DNA of 39,453 nucleotides, taken from positions 1-39,453 of the forward strand of contig CAIWJG010000286.1 of NCBI GenBank assembly GCA_903912925.1, written 5' to 3'. Source of the DNA: an uncultured Verrucomicrobia subdivision 3 bacterium (GTDB lineage Bacteria; Verrucomicrobiota; Verrucomicrobiia; Limisphaerales; UBA8199). The notes beneath the pieces were generated by a model, which had not been told where the DNA came from, ran no database searches, and was given only the letters and a program-made list of their open reading frames with translations. Positions within the stretch are counted from its first letter, which is position 1. Every line of letters starts with the position of its first letter. The translations under genes were made by a program, and so were the position numbers. This document shows positions 32,739 through 39,453 of the stretch, one piece after another.

Positions 32739-34115
32739 CTAAAGGCTCCAGCCCTGGCGATACTCGGCCCGCAGATACTTGTTGGCCTCGGGGGAATTGG
32801 TGGCTTTCATGTTGGGCCCGTCCCAGTCGAGGCGGCAGTCCATGCGTTTAGCGAGGTTGCCGAGGAGGCAGATCTCAGTGAGATGGGCGGCGTAATCGAA
32901 GTCGGAGACGGCGGGTTTGCCGGCTTTAGCGGCGCGGACCCATTCGAGCTCATGGGCTTCGCCCTCGACCCGCGGGATGGTTTTGGCTGGGCGCTTGTAA
33001 TCTTTGTTCAACGCGGTCGGCAGGAGCATGGGGCGCTGAGAGTAAACGCCAGCCATGATTTTGCCTTTGGTCCCTTTGAAGAGGATGCCACCTTCGGCGG
33101 GCATCACGAGGTCGTCGTCGAGGTCGTCGGGACGCGGGGCGCGCAAGCCTTCCCACCAAGTGAGTTTGAGGGGCGGGAGGCCTTCGCGGGCAGGGAACTT
33201 GTAGGTAACCATCGCGGCGACGGGATGGGTATCGGGGTTGAGCGCGGTGGAGGTGGCTTCGATGGTGGTGGGGTGGCCGAGCTTGAGGCCCCAGACGGCA
33301 GCATCGAGGGTGTGGGCACCGCGGTCGCCCATCATGCCAACGCCGAAATCCCACCAGCAACGCCAGACCATGGGATGATAGGCGGGGTGATAAGGGCGTT
33401 CTTTGGCGGGGCCGAGCCATAGGTCCCAGTTGAGCTTATCCGGCAGCGGCGGGGTATCTGTGGGGCGGACGCCCCATTTGGAGCTCCAGGAGGCATGACC
33501 CCACGGATAATAGGAGAGGTCGCACCAGGCGTCCACTTCACGAACTTCACCGATAGCGCCATCCCAGAGCCACTCGCAAACCAGCCGGATGCCTTCGCCG
33601 GAGTGGCCCTGGTTGCCCATTTGAGTGGTGACCTTATATTGGTGGGAGGCGGCCGCGAGGGCGCGGGATTCGGCGATGTCGTGGGTGAGCGGTTTTTGGC
33701 AATAAACATGTTTGCCGGCCTTCATGGCGGCCATAGCAATCACCGCATGCGTATGATCCGGCGTTGCGATAACGACCGCGTCGATGTCTTTCTGTTTGTC
33801 CAGCATCTCGCGGTAATCCGTCCAGATCCTGGCGTCGGGATATTTCTTGAACGTGTTAGCGGCATAATTATGGTCCACATCGCACAGCGCGACGATGTTC
33901 TGCGACCGCAGGTTTTCCAGGTTGCCGCCCCCCATGCCGCCCACGCCGATGCCCGCGATGTTCAGCTTCTCGCTGGGAGCAGTCCCTTCGGCGCCCAGCA
34001 CATGTCGGGGCAAGACGTTGAAAGCTGTGACGGCCAGGGCGCTGGCGCCCAGGAAGCGGCGGCGGGTCATGGGTGTGCGGCTCGAGGTGGAGGATTGGAC
34101 GTTGGAGGTTTTCAT
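32739..34115 (-). CDS. Tat-exported Gfo/Idh/MocA family oxidoreductase (second copy type)
   Basis: The 458-residue protein has a twin-arginine signal (MTRRRFLGASALAV, from residue 16) and a Rossmann motif GIGVGGMGGG. It also has ALCDVD, ATPDHTHA and the family Lys motif YCQKPLTHDI. The C-terminal domain includes WDLWLGPAKERPYHPAYHP and GDRGAHTLD. The first 15 residues (MKTSNVQSSTSSRT) read like the CCAACGTCCAATCC repeat word, so ATG 34070 is a plausible real start. It is convergent with the related gene at 31312-32640 but only moderately similar, so the two are not a recent duplicate. Confidence 0.87.
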   Translation of the reverse strand: MKTSNVQSSTSSRTPMTRRRFLGASALAVTAFNVLPRHVLGAEGTAPSEKLNIAGIGVGGMGGGNLENLRSQNIVALCDVDHNYAANTFKKYPDARIWTDYREMLDKQKDIDAVVIATPDHTHAVIAMAAMKAGKHVYCQKPLTHDIAESRALAAASHQYKVTTQMGNQGHSGEGIRLVCEWLWDGAIGEVREVDAWCDLSYYPWGHASWSSKWGVRPTDTPPLPDKLNWDLWLGPAKERPYHPAYHPMVWRCWWDFGVGMMGDRGAHTLDAAVWGLKLGHPTTIEATSTALNPDTHPVAAMVTYKFPAREGLPPLKLTWWEGLRAPRPDDLDDDLVMPAEGGILFKGTKGKIMAGVYSQRPMLLPTALNKDYKRPAKTIPRVEGEAHELEWVRAAKAGKPAVSDFDYAAHLTEICLLGNLAKRMDCRLDWDGPNMKATNSPEANKYLRAEYRQGWSL

Positions 34116-34139
34116 AAGAGTGGTCGTTAGATTCGGGGT

Positions 34140-35486
34140 TCAGCGCGGGCGCAGGAGGCCAGCCGCCCCACCGCCCATCCGGGCCATCATCTTCTGGAAT
34201 TTCCCCATCTTCTTCATCATCTGCTGCATGCCCGCAAACTTGTTCAGCATCGTGTTCAACTCCGTCACCGAAACGCCGCTGCCCCGGGCAATCCGCTGCC
34301 GCCGGCGCGCGTTGAGGATGTGCGAATTGCGCCGTTCCTGCGGCGTCATCCCGCAGATCATCGCCTCCATGTGGCTGAACTCCTTCTCCTGCTTGCCCAG
34401 GTCGGCGCCTTTGAGCGCTTCCGCGCCGCCGGGCAGCATGCTTACGATGGACTCCAGCGAGCCCAGCTTCTTCATCTGGCGCAGTTGCTCGAGGAAATCC
34501 TCCAGCGAGAACTGGCCTTTGCGCATCTTCTCTTCCATGCGCTGCGCGTCGTCCAGGTCCACCGCCTCGGCCGCCCGCTCGACCAGGCTGACCACGTCGC
34601 CCATGCCCAGGATCCGCGACGCCATCCGCTCCGGATGAAACGGCTCGAAGTCCTCCAGCTTCTCCCCCATGCCGGCGAATTTGATCGGCTTGCCGGTCAC
34701 CGACCTCAGGCTGAGCGCCGCTCCGCCGCGCGCATCCCCGTCCAGCTTCGTTAGAATCGAGCCGGTAATATTCAGCGCTTGGTCGAAGTGCATCGCCACG
34801 TTCACGGCTTCCTGCCCCGTGGCGGCATCGAGCACGAGCAACGTTTCTTGGGGTTTGACCAGATCGCGCAATCGCACCAGCTCCTGCACCAGCGGCTCGT
34901 CGATCTGCAGCCGCCCGGCCGTGTCGAAAATGAGCGTGTTCCGGTTATTCGCCTTGGCGAAGGCGAGCGCCTCCCGCGCAATCTTGAGCACATCGGTCTC
35001 GCCTTTGTGCACATACACAGGTAATTCCAACTGCTTTCCCAGCGTTTCAAGCTGATCCATCGCTGCCGGCCGGTACACATCCGCCGCCACCAGCAACGGC
35101 GTGCGGCCCTGCTTATGCAGCAGACGGCCCAGCTTCCCGCTCGAGGTGGTCTTGCCGGACCCGTGCAGGCCGACCATCAGCACGCAGCTCGGGTTCCCGC
35201 TCAACTGCAGGCTCGCATTGGCCGAACCCAGCAGCTCCACCAGTTCGTCGTGGATGATCTTGACGATCTGCTGTCCCGGCTGAATGCTCTGGACAACCTC
35301 CTGGCCGAGGGCCTTGGTCTTGACCCGCTCAATGAAGTCCCGCGCCACTTTGAAATTCACATCGGCCTCGAGCAAGGCCAACCGCACTTCCCGCAAGGCC
35401 TCGCTCGCGTTGGCCTCGGAAATCTTGCCCAGCCCGCGCAGGTTGCGGAAAGCGTTCTGGAGCTTGCTGCTTAAAGAATCAAACAT
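34140..35486 (-). CDS. ffh: Signal recognition particle protein Ffh (SRP54)
   Basis: The 448-residue product has the N-domain, the GTPase P-loop GLHGSGKTTSSGKL (106-119), DTAGRLQIDEPL, TKLDGDARGGAALS and the GMGEKLEDFEPFHPERMASRILGMGD closing loop. The C-terminal Met-rich M-domain (MQQMMKKMGKFQKMMARMGGG) binds 4.5S RNA and signal peptides. It directs inner-membrane proteins co-translationally. Length and motifs are standard. Confidence 0.97.
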   Translation of the reverse strand: MFDSLSSKLQNAFRNLRGLGKISEANASEALREVRLALLEADVNFKVARDFIERVKTKALGQEVVQSIQPGQQIVKIIHDELVELLGSANASLQLSGNPSCVLMVGLHGSGKTTSSGKLGRLLHKQGRTPLLVAADVYRPAAMDQLETLGKQLELPVYVHKGETDVLKIAREALAFAKANNRNTLIFDTAGRLQIDEPLVQELVRLRDLVKPQETLLVLDAATGQEAVNVAMHFDQALNITGSILTKLDGDARGGAALSLRSVTGKPIKFAGMGEKLEDFEPFHPERMASRILGMGDVVSLVERAAEAVDLDDAQRMEEKMRKGQFSLEDFLEQLRQMKKLGSLESIVSMLPGGAEALKGADLGKQEKEFSHMEAMICGMTPQERRNSHILNARRRQRIARGSGVSVTELNTMLNKFAGMQQMMKKMGKFQKMMARMGGGAAGLLRPR

Positions 35487-35571
35487 CCGGCCAAATTAGG
35501 GCACCAAGGCTGGGTTGACAAGGGTGAGCCAGTGTGGCTTAATGCGGTTCCGCTCGAAGCGGATGGCTCGT

Positions 35572-35657
<86 letters not shown>

Positions 35658-35688
35658 CCTTCAAAATGATCCAATCAGCACCCCAAAT

Positions 35689-36747
35689 ATGGAACTGACG
35701 AAGTTGGGCTGGAATTCTGACCTCCAGCAGCAATTCGCGCCCCACTATGCCAAGGGTCTGATCCCGGCTCGCGTCGCGGTGGAGAATAAACATTTCTTCA
35801 GCGTCTGGACCGCTGATGCGGAGCTTCTCGCGCAGGTCTCGGGCAAGTGCTTCCACGAAGCTCGCCGGTCCAACTCAAAACTTCCCAAGGTCGGCGATTG
35901 GGTCGCCGTAAAGCTCGTGCCCAATGAGGAGAAGGCCGTTATTCAGGCTATCCTTCCGCGACGCACCCAACTCTCCCGCAAGATGGCCGGCCACGGCGCC
36001 ACCGAGCACATCCTGGCCACGAATATCGACACGGCATTTATGGTGACCGCCGCGGACTTGAGTTTCGACGCGGTGTGCCTGGAGCAGATGCTCGTTGTGG
36101 CACATGAAAGCGGCGCTCGCCCGGTCGTCGTTCTCAATAAAATCGATTTGTGCGATGACCTTGACGCGAAGCTCGCCGCGGCCACGCGCGTGGCCGGCGG
36201 CGCATCCGTGCTCGCGGCCTGTGCGCTCACCGGGCGGGGCGTGAAGAATTTGTCGCAACTGATCAAACCCGGCGACACGGCCGTATTCATCGGCACTTCG
36301 GGTGTTGGTAAGTCGAGCCTCATCAATCGCCTCTATGGAGAGGACATTCAGGCAACGGTGGAAGTGCGCACGAATGACGCCAAAGGCCGGCATACGACCT
36401 CGTGGCGCGAGATGATTTTTCTCCCACAGGGCGGCGTGGTCATTGATACGCCGGGCATGAGAGAGTTCCACATCTGGATTGCCAATGAAGGATCGAAGCA
36501 GGCTTTTCCCGAGGTCGAAGCGCTGTCTCCGCACTGCCGCTTTCGGGACTGCACCCATACCAAGGAGAAAAAGTGTGCGGTGCTCGAAGCGCTTGCCGTC
36601 GGCACGCTCCCGCGCGCGAGGTATGACAGTTTCATCAAGCTCCAACTTGAAATCCGCTACCTCCACGAAGCCGAGAAGCGAGCCTCCCGGCAAGCCCGCA
36701 AGAAGAGCGGCCGTGTGGCCCGTCGCGCGTTCAGCCGGGAGAATTGA
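35689..36747 (+). CDS. rsgA: Ribosome small-subunit-dependent GTPase A
   Basis: The 352-residue protein has an N-terminal OB-fold and a circularly permuted GTPase. G4 NKID (150-153) precedes the P-loop GTSGVGKS (202-209) and DTPGM. A C-terminal zinc motif C-x4-C-x-H-x5-C (CRFRDCTHTKEKKC) follows. RsgA helps late 30S maturation. The frame is open further upstream through the tRNA, but the ATG at 35689 fits the family. With only 31 bases between, it is probably on the same transcript as tRNA-Tyr. Confidence 0.95.
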   Translation: MELTKLGWNSDLQQQFAPHYAKGLIPARVAVENKHFFSVWTADAELLAQVSGKCFHEARRSNSKLPKVGDWVAVKLVPNEEKAVIQAILPRRTQLSRKMAGHGATEHILATNIDTAFMVTAADLSFDAVCLEQMLVVAHESGARPVVVLNKIDLCDDLDAKLAAATRVAGGASVLAACALTGRGVKNLSQLIKPGDTAVFIGTSGVGKSSLINRLYGEDIQATVEVRTNDAKGRHTTSWREMIFLPQGGVVIDTPGMREFHIWIANEGSKQAFPEVEALSPHCRFRDCTHTKEKKCAVLEALAVGTLPRARYDSFIKLQLEIRYLHEAEKRASRQARKKSGRVARRAFSREN

Positions 36748-36835
36748 ACCACCCCAGCTCGGTTCTTTGCGGCTGGCGGCGTCCAACAGCACTTTTCAGA
36801 CGATATAGGTTCCACTGCGCTGGATTTGTGCGACA

Positions 36836-37555
36836 ATGGGGTGTGCTTTCTCCATTGTGAACATTTCATCCGCCATTTTTGATTGCAGCGCACCGGATTT
36901 GGATTCGTGTCCTGACGAGTCACTCCCGGAGTTCGCCTTCATCGGCCGCTCCAACGTCGGCAAGTCCTCGTTGCTGAACATGCTCGCGGGCGAGCAGGGA
37001 ATGGCCCGCGTCTCCTCCACGCCGGGGTTCACCAAGCTGATTAACATCTTCACGATGAACCAATGCTGGCGGCTGGTGGATCTGCCAGGATATGGCTTTG
37101 CCCAGATTGCTCGAAAGCACAAGGCCAGGTTCAACGCAGCCGCGGCCGATTACTTGGAGCATCGCCCGAACCTCTGCCTGGTCTTTGCGCTAATCGAGTC
37201 CGGTCTGGCGCCGCAAGGAATCGATCTTGAGTTCGTGGAATGGCTCGTGCGCCACGCCGTGCCGTTCGTGCTCGTCTTCGCCAAGACCGACAAGGTATCC
37301 GCCGCCACGGTGCAGAGTAATATCGCAGCCTTCACGGATCGCATTTCGGCATGGTTCGAAAAGTCGCCAGCGGTGTTCACCTGTTCCGCAGCGACTAGGC
37401 AGGGCCGGCAAGAGTTGCTCGGGGTAATCGACGAGCAGATGACGGCAATCAACGCCGCGTCGCGCCGGGCACCGGTACAAGGGGAAACCCTAAGCCCGCA
37501 AGCACGCAATCGAGAGAATCGAAAAACGCGTCCCGACCTCAACCGGCCTTGGTGA
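36836..37555 (+). CDS. engB: Ribosome biogenesis GTP-binding protein EngB/YsxC
   Basis: The 239-residue product has P-loop GRSNVGKS (37-44), the STPGFTKLIN switch, LVDLPGYGFA (G3), AKTDK (G4) and CSAAT (G5), typical of EngB, which acts in 50S assembly. The C-terminal 30 or so residues (APVQGETLSPQARNREN...) exceed the usual length and are polar. ATG 36836 is used; a GTG at 36857 would also fit the family N-terminus. It follows rsgA by 88 bases, grouping two ribosome-assembly GTPases. Confidence 0.94.
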   Translation: MGCAFSIVNISSAIFDCSAPDLDSCPDESLPEFAFIGRSNVGKSSLLNMLAGEQGMARVSSTPGFTKLINIFTMNQCWRLVDLPGYGFAQIARKHKARFNAAAADYLEHRPNLCLVFALIESGLAPQGIDLEFVEWLVRHAVPFVLVFAKTDKVSAATVQSNIAAFTDRISAWFEKSPAVFTCSAATRQGRQELLGVIDEQMTAINAASRRAPVQGETLSPQARNRENRKTRPDLNRPW

Positions 37556-37675
37556 AGTCGTGGCAGTATGGGGGTTGATTGGTGAGGTTGAACGGCAGCA
37601 CAGGTCATTTCCTGTCCTGGATTTCGCCCGGAAAGGTAACTGGGAGCGATTTTCTGATACGCGAAAGCACCGGTT

Positions 37676-38398
37676 CTAACGTTTCTGCGCCAGCAACCAC
37701 TTATAAAGCTCGGGGTTGTTGTAGGTTTCCGTCCAGCTATTGTGTTTGGCTTCAGGGTATTCGGTGAATTTAACGTTGCCACCCGCAGCTTTGATGGCCT
37801 CGACCATGTCCCGGGAGCGCTGCACCGGAACCGTCCCGTCTTTTGCGCCATGAAAGACCCAGATCGGCAAGGCGGCGAGCTTCGTGGCATCCGCCGGATT
37901 GCCACTCCCACAAATGGGGACAATGGCCGCGAACCTCTCAGGGTGCGCGGCTGCGAGCATCCAGGTGCCGGAACCGCCCATGCTCAAGCCGGTCAGGTAA
38001 ATACGATGTTTATCCACCCGGCATTTGTGAATAACGTCATTCAGGAGGGCATTAAGCGTATCGCTGTTCCAGCCACGCCCGGCGCTCTGGGGAGACACTA
38101 GAATGAACGGGAAGTCGGGCATAGATTCCACGATCTTGGGCAGGCCTTCGGTCTTCACTTTAGCCAGGTTTGTGCCGGACTCTCCCGAGCCGTGCAGGAA
38201 CAGTATGAGCGGCCAGCGCTGTTTGGATTTCTCGTAGCCTGGAGGCAAAAACAACAAGTAATCGATCTTTGCGGTCACAGTGATTTGCGCTTCGAAGTGC
38301 TTTTCCTGTTGAACCAGGCTTGCCCGGGGCTCCGCGGCGAGAGCGGGGATGGCCACAAGGACCATGATTGAAACCAGGAATGGGATTCTAAAGTTCAT
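37676..38398 (-). CDS. Secreted alpha/beta-hydrolase (dienelactone hydrolase/esterase-like)
   Basis: The 240-residue product has a signal peptide (MNFRIPFLVSIMVLVAIPAL-AA). It then has an alpha/beta-hydrolase fold with the oxyanion segment LILFLHGSGESG, nucleophile Ser139 in GLSMGGSG, Asp187 in GAKDGTVP and His219 in AKHNSW. The fold and spacing match prolyl-oligopeptidase-like or carbohydrate-ester hydrolases that Verrucomicrobia secrete for polysaccharide breakdown. ATG 38398 is chosen because it starts the signal peptide; the frame is open further upstream without conserved content. Confidence 0.85.
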   Translation of the reverse strand: MNFRIPFLVSIMVLVAIPALAAEPRASLVQQEKHFEAQITVTAKIDYLLFLPPGYEKSKQRWPLILFLHGSGESGTNLAKVKTEGLPKIVESMPDFPFILVSPQSAGRGWNSDTLNALLNDVIHKCRVDKHRIYLTGLSMGGSGTWMLAAAHPERFAAIVPICGSGNPADATKLAALPIWVFHGAKDGTVPVQRSRDMVEAIKAAGGNVKFTEYPEAKHNSWTETYNNPELYKWLLAQKR

Positions 38399-38722
38399 AG
38401 GTTCGGTTCTTCGATAAATTGCCGCCTGTTTGACGCCGGTGGGAGCGGATTGTTCACAAAAACTGCCAATGGGTTCCTTGTTGGCAAAGGGCATTCTTTT
38501 CCAGGGTGATCTTCACTGGCGAGTATGACCAACCACAATTGTTCCTCACCCGTGCAAGATTGGGTCATCCTCGTTAGGTGATGGCGAGCCGGAAGATCGG
38601 GCTCTTGGAAAAATCTTCCCATCTGTAACCCCAACTCGCTCTGCCACGTTATTGTTGGTGATGTGTTACATGAGAATAATGGCCGGCCGAAACGTTTCTA
38701 CTGATTACTGATCTTCGCTGAT
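38399..38722. other. Divergent intergenic region, no feature recognised
   Basis: These 324 bases separate two divergent secreted-protein genes. I see no repeat of the families found elsewhere and no clear promoter or hairpin. Confidence 0.4.
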
Positions 38723-39453
38723 ATGACTAATCCTTTCCCAAACCTCGCGGTTCGCGCAACCATTGCGCTCAACTCCGCCCGGCTGTCCTCCCGGACGCTG
38801 TCACGCCTGGCGGCTGGCTTCCTTGCCGTCAGCCTCCTGCTGCCTCGTATCTCTTTGGCCCAGGATACTTCAACCAATTCGCCGGCGACCTTCCTGGTCC
38901 AGGCGGTGAACCAGTTGGTCGCGATCCTCGAACCGCCGTCGGACAAGCCAGCGCGCACCTTCACGACCACCCTGAAAGTCGTCAAGGCCGAGGGCTTGCC
39001 CAAAGAGGCCGCGGGGCGGGAAGTCGAGCTAGCCTTCCAGGCGCCGGAGCACTTGCGCATCGCTGCCCAGGTGGAGGGGTATAACATTGTCGCGTGCCGG
39101 GACGGTCAGGAGTTGTGGGTCTATGCACCGGCCAAGAAGTTCGGGCTGCTGGGCTCGCCCGACAAGGCGCCCTTCTCGACTACGCCGGATGCCAAAGACA
39201 CCACCACCATGGAGCCGCTCAAACTGCCGATTCCCGTCGAGCAACTGGGCCTGTTGCCCATGTTTGCCGACATTGAATCCCTGACGGGCGAGACCGTCGG
39301 GACGGACAAGTGCCGGGTCTTGAAGATCACCCCAAAACCGGAGGCGATTGACGCTTTGAAGATACCGAAGTTTACGGTGAAGCTCTGGGTGCGGGAGAGC
39401 GACTCGATGCCAGTGCGCTTTGCCGCTAACGACGGCAAGAACATTGATGCCCA
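38723..39453 (+). CDS. Secreted DUF2092/LolA-like protein, 3' end outside window
   Basis: Translation from ATG 38723 stays open to the last base (243 codons). The product starts MTNPFPNLAVRATIALNSAR, has a signal-like hydrophobic stretch LAAGFLAVSLLLPRISLAQ, and then a beta-rich segment. The latter includes FTTTLKVVKAEG, VELAFQAPEHLRIAAQVEGYN, DGQELWVYAPAKK and TDKCRVLKITPKPEAID. This pattern of lipid-binding beta sheet with a DGxxLWVY strand resembles DUF2092 and outer-membrane lipoprotein carrier (LolA/LolB-like) folds. Function in envelope lipid handling is inferred; the C-terminus is missing. Confidence 0.7.
   Translation, partial: MTNPFPNLAVRATIALNSARLSSRTLSRLAAGFLAVSLLLPRISLAQDTSTNSPATFLVQAVNQLVAILEPPSDKPARTFTTTLKVVKAEGLPKEAAGREVELAFQAPEHLRIAAQVEGYNIVACRDGQELWVYAPAKKFGLLGSPDKAPFSTTPDAKDTTTMEPLKLPIPVEQLGLLPMFADIESLTGETVGTDKCRVLKITPKPEAIDALKIPKFTVKLWVRESDSMPVRFAANDGKNIDA

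Overview
The window (about 60 % GC) looks like a chromosomal segment of a free-living Verrucomicrobiota bacterium, probably of the Pedosphaera/Limisphaerales type. This is inferred from gene content: twin-arginine-exported Gfo/Idh/MocA oxidoreductases, secreted glycoside hydrolases, TMTC-like TPR membrane proteins, and intergenic regions full of short word-like repeats. No 16S gene is present, so the assignment is an inference.

Layout. (1) 1-913: degenerate short repeats, then a DUF433/DUF5615 toxin-antitoxin pair whose toxin is truncated by a palindromic repeat element. (2) 1060-9235: envelope polysaccharide genes: a WbpM/FlaA1-type membrane dehydratase, a WbpP-like UDP-GlcNAc C4-epimerase, a membrane-anchored TPR protein, a WbpA-like UDP-HexNAc 6-dehydrogenase on the opposite strand, and kdsB (CMP-Kdo synthesis). 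(3) 9482-23489, all minus strand: the centrepiece, a near-continuous [FeFe]-hydrogenase operon. Reading order is rex, hydC (NuoE-like), hydB (NuoF-like), hydA (H-cluster subunit), hydG, an aspartase-like gene, hydF, hydE, a small thioredoxin-like [2Fe-2S] protein, a HydS-like sensory [FeFe] hydrogenase with a PAS domain, and a SpoIIE-type PP2C phosphatase. Several junctions are 4-nt stop/start overlaps. A sigma70-like promoter followed by an 18-bp perfect palindrome (7-4-7 geometry, as in known Rex operators) precedes rex. (4) 23490-27221: a divergent region with a 28-bp-arm perfect palindrome, a second rex paralogue, and a TMTC-like TPR membrane protein carrying three in-frame insertions of the local intergenic repeats. 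(5) 27521-34115: secreted carbohydrate metabolism: sugar isomerase-like protein, GH29 fucosidase-like protein, GH16 glucanase-like protein and two Tat-exported Gfo/Idh/MocA oxidoreductases. (6) 34140-37555: housekeeping: ffh, tRNA-Tyr, rsgA, engB. (7) 37676-39453: a secreted alpha/beta-hydrolase and a secreted LolA/DUF2092-like protein cut by the window end.

How the genes work together. HydA, HydB and HydC form the parts list of a trimeric NAD(H)/ferredoxin-linked, potentially electron-bifurcating hydrogenase. HydE, HydF and HydG build its H-cluster. Rex would sense NADH/NAD+ and control the operon, while the HydS-like protein and the phosphatase look like an H2- or redox-sensing signalling output. 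The cell would therefore make or use H2 fermentatively while degrading polysaccharides. Eight or more families of short interspersed repeats occur between genes and sometimes inside them.
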